DNA of 64,000 nucleotides, taken from the NCBI GenBank assembly GCA_003290165.1, contig QNQO01010757.1:1-64000 (forward strand), in the 5' to 3' direction. The translations under genes were made by a program, and so were the position numbers. Shown here piece by piece: positions 58,415-64,000 of this stretch (the stretch's first letter is position 1; every line of letters begins with the position of its first letter). The DNA comes from Berberis thunbergii. Lineage: Eukaryota; Streptophyta; Magnoliopsida; Ranunculales; Berberidaceae. Below the pieces are notes generated by a model. It worked only from the letters and a program-made list of their open reading frames with translations. It ran no database searches and had not been told where the DNA came from.

Positions 58415-58434
58415 TTTGGCGCCGTTGCCGGGGA
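58415..58434 (+). promoter_or_regulatory. Athila-type primer-binding site
   Basis: TTTGGCGCCGTTGCCGGGGA, four bases after the LTR end, is the sequence typical of Athila-group elements. Confidence 0.9.
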
Positions 58435-59816
58435 AGGTTGCGTTGTAATTGAATTTAAGATTTATTTTCACTAATTATAAAAAAAAATCAAAAAAAAAAT
58501 TAAAAATAAAAAAAACTTAAAAAATTAAAAATCAAAACAAAAATTTATTTTTATTTTGTTCTTTTTACACTCATTTTGTGTTTGATTTTGCAGATTACAC
58601 GCTTCTCGAGGAATTTGACGATCCTGCAAAAACAACAAGAAAATTTTTATTTTTATTTTGTGAGGAGAGTTGTACTTTTATTTTCACCTCGTTTTACGAG
58701 TGTGCGGTGTAATAATTTTTTGAACTTTACTATTTTTCATTTTGTTTAATTAAAAAAAAAAAAAACACATTTTCCAAGTCAAAAGAAATTATAGGGAAAC
58801 AATTTTAATTGTTACCCAATAATTTTTTTTTTATGATTTAAAAATTCGACTTCTAAGACCAAGACCAGTAAATTTATTTGCATGTGCTTGTGTGTTGATT
58901 GAAACGGATAAAAAGAAGTCGGACCTTTTTTTTGAATTGTGCTAACTTTTTGTGCAGATTGGAATACGCACACTGTAAGTATTTCTATCACACGCAATGT
59001 ATTAGCGACCGGGTGCTTGGTGTAATTGGTTGAAATTGTGTGATTGGTTGTTTAATTTCTGTAATTGTGGATGCTAAACTTTAGTAATTCATAATAAGCA
59101 GACCCAGCTTTTAAATAGAAACTGGTGGGACTTGATATCCCTACCTCATCACTCCAGCTGTGTGCAACCAATAGCCTAACACAATTAAAATCAATTAGCA
59201 AGTTAGATAGAGCCATCTTTTAGGTAAGGTGTTCATAGGACAACCAAAGACCAAGGTGAATCTAATAATTTTTGTGTTGACTCAAGCTAAAAGTGACGAT
59301 GGGTTTAATCATTCAATGAACTCCGAGAGGCCACTGCCACAAGGGTAATTTACCCGGTACGCCGAGTCATAAGTAAGCTACAATCCACAAGAAGAATTGG
59401 TGTAACCAACAGTTTTTGGTTAGAAACACAAGCCTCAAGTGTGCATTTAACATCACATCGTTCCCACATCTATTGGCTTACAGAGCGGTAGCACAAGGAA
59501 GTACTTAATTGGACCATTGTGACCTCCTTCTCTTGTGCGATAATCCGGTTTCTTTGAAACAAAACTCTAGCCTACTGATTTTGAACTTTGCGGTGTAAAG
59601 TGTACACTCTTAGGATCAACTTGTAGTACCCATTGCTGTGTCATAAAGATTACATAAGAAATAATTGTCCCCCAAATATAAAAAGATAATTGATCTCAAA
59701 AACATTGATTGCTTAGGGAGGCATGTTTCTTGTGCATTTATTGGTTGTTGATTGCATGTGAGCCTGTGTATATTTTTGGAGTTAGTGCTTAAAAAAAAAT
59801 AATAAATAAAAAAAAA
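58435..59816 (+). other. Athila-like 5' leader
   Basis: Long untranslated leader with poly(A) runs at 58480-58530, 58751-58765 and 59789-59816. No coding sequence recognised. Confidence 0.6.
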
Positions 59817-60803
59817 ATGAACACGAGGGATTATCCAGCCTATTTTTCCGAGCAAGTCAATTCATTTTATGACATGCGACAACCTGAGTATGATCCATAT
59901 TTAGATTATTACCAAGGTCTAGCTTATCATTTTGACTTCTCATGGGCTCATGGTCAGTACCATGAAAGCCCTCTAGACACTCCTCAGACTCCTCAAGCTT
60001 TCATTCCTGATAATGAGTTAGAGGCTATAATGAACATTTTTATACAGCGAACAGGGGAAATGCTTGAGCAAAATTTTCAGGCTATCACAGATTTGACAAC
60101 TATTTTTCAACAAAACTCTCAAGCTATCCGGAAACTTGAGATGACTGTGAGTCAGATAGTTGAGTCACTTCCTGAGATAGAGTCAGATAAATTCCCTAGT
60201 GACTCATTTATTGATGAACCTGTCAATTATGAGACACTACAGACATCTCCTTCCCATGTTGACTCATGTCTCTCTAGTGACTCATGCATCGAATCAACCT
60301 GTGACCATTCTTTAGAGTCTCCTCTTGACTGTTTAGAGGCTTGTTTGACTCAATTTAGTTTAGACTTTGATGTTGATGATTCCATTAGGGAAGTCAATGA
60401 TTTGCTTGACTCAGTCCCCATTGTGGATCCTAGTTATAAATGGCAGTTTAAAGTGAAGCCTCTTCCACTCAGTGAGTCAAAACTAGTCCCATCAGTTGAG
60501 CCACCTGAGCTTAACCTTAAACAATTACCTGACACCCTCAGGTATGCATTTTCAGGTGATGAGTTGTCTAGACCAACATCTCTATGTGATTCATGTGATG
60601 AGCCTGTACCACTTGATATATCCATCGTCTCATCTACTTGCATCACATTCCCATTTACTAAGGCTACTTTCACCGATCCCTTGTTTTGTAATGAGGATTT
60701 CAGTTTTCACCATCCTGATGTGAAAATTATCCAATCATCCGATTTGGAACCAGACATAGATGTTCCCTTTTTGGAGCACGTAAAGATCAATTGTTGTGTA
60801 TGA
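59817..60803 (+). CDS. Intact ORF of the non-autonomous Athila-like element (gag-pol remnant)
   Basis: 328 codons, uninterrupted, starting MNTRDYPAYF directly after an A-rich leader. Residues 1-60 are aromatic and acidic. Residues about 68-120 look like a coiled coil (LEAIMNIFIQRTGEMLEQNF, IRKLEMTVSQIVESL). The middle is Ser/Asp/Cys-rich, and residues about 226-245 (VEPPELNLKQLPDTLRYAFS) match the linker that precedes reverse transcriptase in Athila pol. No zinc knuckle, protease or RT is present, so it appears to be an internally deleted gag-pol fusion kept open. Whether the protein assists packaging or is incidental is unknown. The stop at 60801-60803 is followed by non-coding DNA. Confidence 0.65.
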   Translation: MNTRDYPAYFSEQVNSFYDMRQPEYDPYLDYYQGLAYHFDFSWAHGQYHESPLDTPQTPQAFIPDNELEAIMNIFIQRTGEMLEQNFQAITDLTTIFQQNSQAIRKLEMTVSQIVESLPEIESDKFPSDSFIDEPVNYETLQTSPSHVDSCLSSDSCIESTCDHSLESPLDCLEACLTQFSLDFDVDDSIREVNDLLDSVPIVDPSYKWQFKVKPLPLSESKLVPSVEPPELNLKQLPDTLRYAFSGDELSRPTSLCDSCDEPVPLDISIVSSTCITFPFTKATFTDPLFCNEDFSFHHPDVKIIQSSDLEPDIDVPFLEHVKINCCV

Positions 60804-63020
60804 CTACTGGTCACTTTTGGAATGTCCTAGCGTGTTTGGTGCCCAATGTGATTGCTTTATTTGGGTGGACTGATCCTCAACTGTTCAGGTTGTTGATATA
60901 CGACCATGAACTAAGTGTTTGTCATATTCTTCCTCTACACTTTTTGATACATCTTTTTTTTAGGAAGAATATTTGTCGGGCTGATGACGGTAAACCAAGC
61001 GCTCCTAGGAGGCCGCCTAGCTTTAGTTGTGTGTCTTTGCTGTTAGTCTGGATTGATTTTCGAGTACCCTATTTAGTTGTGTTTCACTCATACTCGTTAG
61101 CTCCGTAACAGTTTTGACTTCCAACTTGCCTTTCCTTTTTCTTTGTTAGTGTCGAGTCCGCATTTTATCGATTTCTAATGAAAACTCCATGATTCTTATG
61201 TTTATGAGCCTCATTGATGGATGACTTCGTGGAAATTGGTAAAATCTTCACCGCGGTAATACTGTTCTAACCTCCTCTCATGTACTTACTTTATTCATTT
61301 GTCAGAATTATGTTGTTAAACATTGAGGACAATGTTTAGATTAGGTTTGGGGGTAGGGTTCATGAGTCGGTGAATTTTTTGTAGTATTTTCTTTTCTTAT
61401 CTTAAAAAAAAAAAAAAAAAATTTGCTTTTTCTGTCAAGAAAACTTGGTCTTATGCGATTATGAAAATGAATTTTAAATGTTTTATACTCAAGAAAATAC
61501 AAACTAACTTGACATATTGGTATATCGATAAAGACTGAAAGTTTAGTATAATCCTTAAGTTAGATCTAGTTCATGAGATTTTTCAACTCAATTATCTTTG
61601 CACCATGAGCCATGTAGCATAACTTGAAGTTGATGAGTGAAATATATACTAGAAAACCTTAGAATAATAGTGGAGACTTAACCCTGGAAGCTTTGAGCCT
61701 TTCTATTTTTCTGAGGGTTATACATAAACTCTGATTTTTCTTGAGTCTACATTAACTCGTTGATGATCTCATTATTTTCATTCTTTTGATCAATTGCTTT
61801 GGAAATGACATAAAAATTGAATTATTACACTAGAACTTCTTGGCTTATTCAATTGAGATGTCATAATACTGACCCGAACTTAGGAAATGATCTAGGCTTT
61901 TTTTGTCTTTAAACCATTAACTAGCCTTTTAACTTACCCATAACATTAACTTTTTGTAGCATTTTGAGCCATAGATTAACCTTTTATTTGTTAACCCATT
62001 AACATTTACCCAATTTTTCTGGGAATGTGTACGGATGAATATACTTGGTGTAAAAAGGGCATGACAAAGCAAAATGTGAGATATTTCATAAATCCTCTAT
62101 GGAAGAAAGAAAAAGAAATAAAGAAAGAAAAAGAAAGAAAAGAAAGAAGAAGAAGAATGTGAATGAGGATAAAGATGTGAGAATGAAGAAAAAAATTGAT
62201 GGTGCGCAACATTGATTTATTCTTGACAGCCCTAATTGTTCGTTAAATGGGTGTATACATTCCTAGAAATTTTTGTTAGAATCCCTTGACCTTCCTTATT
62301 AACTATTAACCAACCCCCATTACAACCCAACAAAGTCCTAGTTGATCTTAGGTAAAGGTTGGTTTCGTAGATGTGGAGATTTAATAACCAAGACCTATGG
62401 TGTTTGATTCAACATTCCCAAAAGTAATTGATATTCCTGTCCATGAGATCATGTTCATTCCATTCTTGAAAAGTCCGTTCTTCATATTACTATATGTGAG
62501 ATGATTGTTTTCCATTATTTACTCTTTTCCTCACATATAAACTGAGTGAAATACCAAATCTCTGAGTGCTTTATTGTGAGTGACATAAGAGGTTTGAAGT
62601 CAAAACAAACTTTCTACAGGAGATTTAGTCATTGTTTTACTCTGAAATGAAAAGTTATGTTGACAGTGCTATCCACACACACACATTGAGTTGAGGATGA
62701 TTATGAATTTTTTCTAACCTTTGGAGAATAATAAATTATTTGGAGATTTGTTGATACACTAAAATGACACTGTTGGTTTCCTGCATTTCTTGAAGTTTTA
62801 AAATAAGTTTTTTGTGACTAAGTTTTGTTGAGTCAGTAATGTTTGTGGGTAACATTTTCTGGAAACCCTCACGAGACTATAACTCGTCCACTAGAGGTAA
62901 TCTAGGGGTTGAAAGCCTTGTTGCACGTTTAAGGTAAGTGCAACCGATGATTCCTGCGAAAGTGAGTTAGAATTTTATTGTTTTGCTCGAGGACTAGCAA
63001 AATATAGGTTTGGGGGTATT
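60804..63020 (+). other. Athila-like 3' untranslated region
   Basis: Contains the Athila-type motif GACGGTAAACCAAGCGCTCC then TAGGAGGCCGCC (about 60985-61015), ACATTGAGGACAATGTTTAG plus GGTTTGGGGG (61322-61352), an A-run (61405-61421), and an AAAGA-rich stretch (62100-62160). The final polypurine tract ends at 63020. Confidence 0.7.
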
Positions 63021-64000
63021 TGATATACACATAATTCATACATTTTATACTCCTTAATTTATATATGTTAGTGTTTCGATTCTTATATTTTATAATAATT
63101 ACTTCGTTTTTATTTCTTTTCAGGAATTTGCGCGTAAACGATGAAATCATATTAAGGCGACTGTGTAAGGAATTGCACTTGGTGGTGGTACAAAATAGAA
63201 GAGAAATCCATAAACCTACCCATAAACCAAACCTAAACCCAACACCTAGTTCATAACCTAAAACCCATAAACCAAACCCACAAACCAAACTCACAAACCA
63301 AACCCAAAACAAACCCATCATCCACCAACATCCACCATTCTCCACCAACATCCCACATTCTATCCCACGTTCTCCCATAATCCCATATTCTCCCACAATC
63401 ATTCCATCCACCAACATCCCATGTTCTCTCCCATCTTCACCTAACATCACTTGCTATTCATTTGTTCTCAATTTATAAAATCAATGAAAAAGAATAGCAA
63501 TGGGGGAGGAGGAGAAGGGAAAAGAAAGACTTAGAAAGAAAATCAAAACCTCTTCCTCTAAAAGTGATTCTCATCACAAACCACCCTCGCCACCACAGTC
63601 TTCTCGCCATCACCATCACCACCACCGAGCACTACCACCAATTCCATCACCGTCTTCTCGCGCCACCACCGCGAAACAGGGGCGTGACAACCCTGTTTAG
63701 CGTCCAACTTCCACTCTGCCACCACCCTCGGCCCCTCTCTCCCTGTCCTCACCTCTTGCGAACACAGCCACCGAACAGAACGACCGAGAACCCACTGCTC
63801 TGCCTCGCGCACAGAGCCACCACCGCGAAAAAACAGGGAGTTTCCTCTCCCTGTTTCTCTTTCGAATTTGTTTGTTAATTGGTTTTTCTTCACTTAGTTC
63901 TTCTTTTCAGGTTCTAGGACCACGTGGAGGACAAATCCAGCCGCGAAGGAGCGACGAACCGCCGCAGGATCAGCCGCGACAGCGAGTCGAAAACAGGGAG
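63021..64000 (+). repeat. Athila-like 3' LTR, partial
   Basis: Begins TGATATACACAT directly after the polypurine tract and follows the 5' LTR (56536-57520) almost base for base. Cut by the window end. Confidence 0.92.

Larger units (their letters stand above)
56536..64000 (+). mobile_element. Young non-autonomous Athila-like gypsy element (runs off window)
   Basis: 5' LTR 56536-58410 and the first 980 bp of the 3' LTR (from 63021) are nearly identical, with only about five differences seen by eye, so insertion is recent. An Athila-type PBS, TTTGGCGCCGTTGCCGGGGA, is at 58415-58434, and a polypurine tract TAGGTTTGGGGGTATT abuts the 3' LTR at 63005-63020. A second purine tract with ACATTGAGGACAATG lies near 61322-61360. 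The internal region is 4.6 kb with one intact ORF and no RT, RNase H or integrase. It would need proteins from an autonomous relative. It truncates the Tat-like element at 56535. Confidence 0.9.

Overview
This is nuclear DNA of a flowering plant, probably a eudicot. The evidence is split genes with GT-AG introns, a group IIe WRKY transcription factor, and plant-type Copia and Ty3/gypsy retrotransposons (Tat-like, chromodomain-bearing and Athila-like) together with CACTA, hAT, SINE and LINE elements. The species cannot be named from the sequence. I recognise one intact host gene. Almost everything else is transposable-element DNA, much of it nested, and many elements can be delimited exactly by target-site duplications (TSDs).

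Layout. 1-6313 looks like the right part of a CACTA-type transposon whose left end lies outside the window. It is interrupted by a rearranged Copia element (422-4712) that itself carries a hAT element (1777-3231). 6314-8222 is the 5' LTR and gag of a minus-strand Tat-like gypsy element. 8734-9160 is a small tandem array carrying a tRNA-derived SINE. 10506-12300 is the 3' part of a LINE. 12357-32599 is a four-level nest: a hAT element is split by a second hAT of the same family, which is split by a Tat-like gypsy element, which in turn contains a miniature LTR element, a solo LTR and a three-LTR gypsy composite. 32842-38472 is a CACTA transposon with no visible transposase. It is filled with exon fragments from at least five host genes (an unidentified RNA-binding-like gene, a MATE transporter, a bHLH factor, sulfolipid synthase SQD2 and an endonuclease/exonuclease/phosphatase protein). 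38970-42412 is the WRKY gene, three exons on the minus strand. 44978-50895 is a reduced chromovirus cluster. 50896-54519 is a decayed minus-strand Athila-like element. 54520-56535 is the 3' end of another Tat-like element. 56536 to the window end is a young non-autonomous Athila-like element with an intact 328-codon ORF.

How it works together. Only the WRKY gene is a credible functional host gene. The gene-capturing CACTA element next to it (ending about 500 bp from the WRKY stop codon) is the most interesting object here: its captured exons are co-oriented and mostly keep their splice sites, so a chimeric transcript is possible. The insertions that interrupt one another give a relative chronology that does not depend on any molecular clock.
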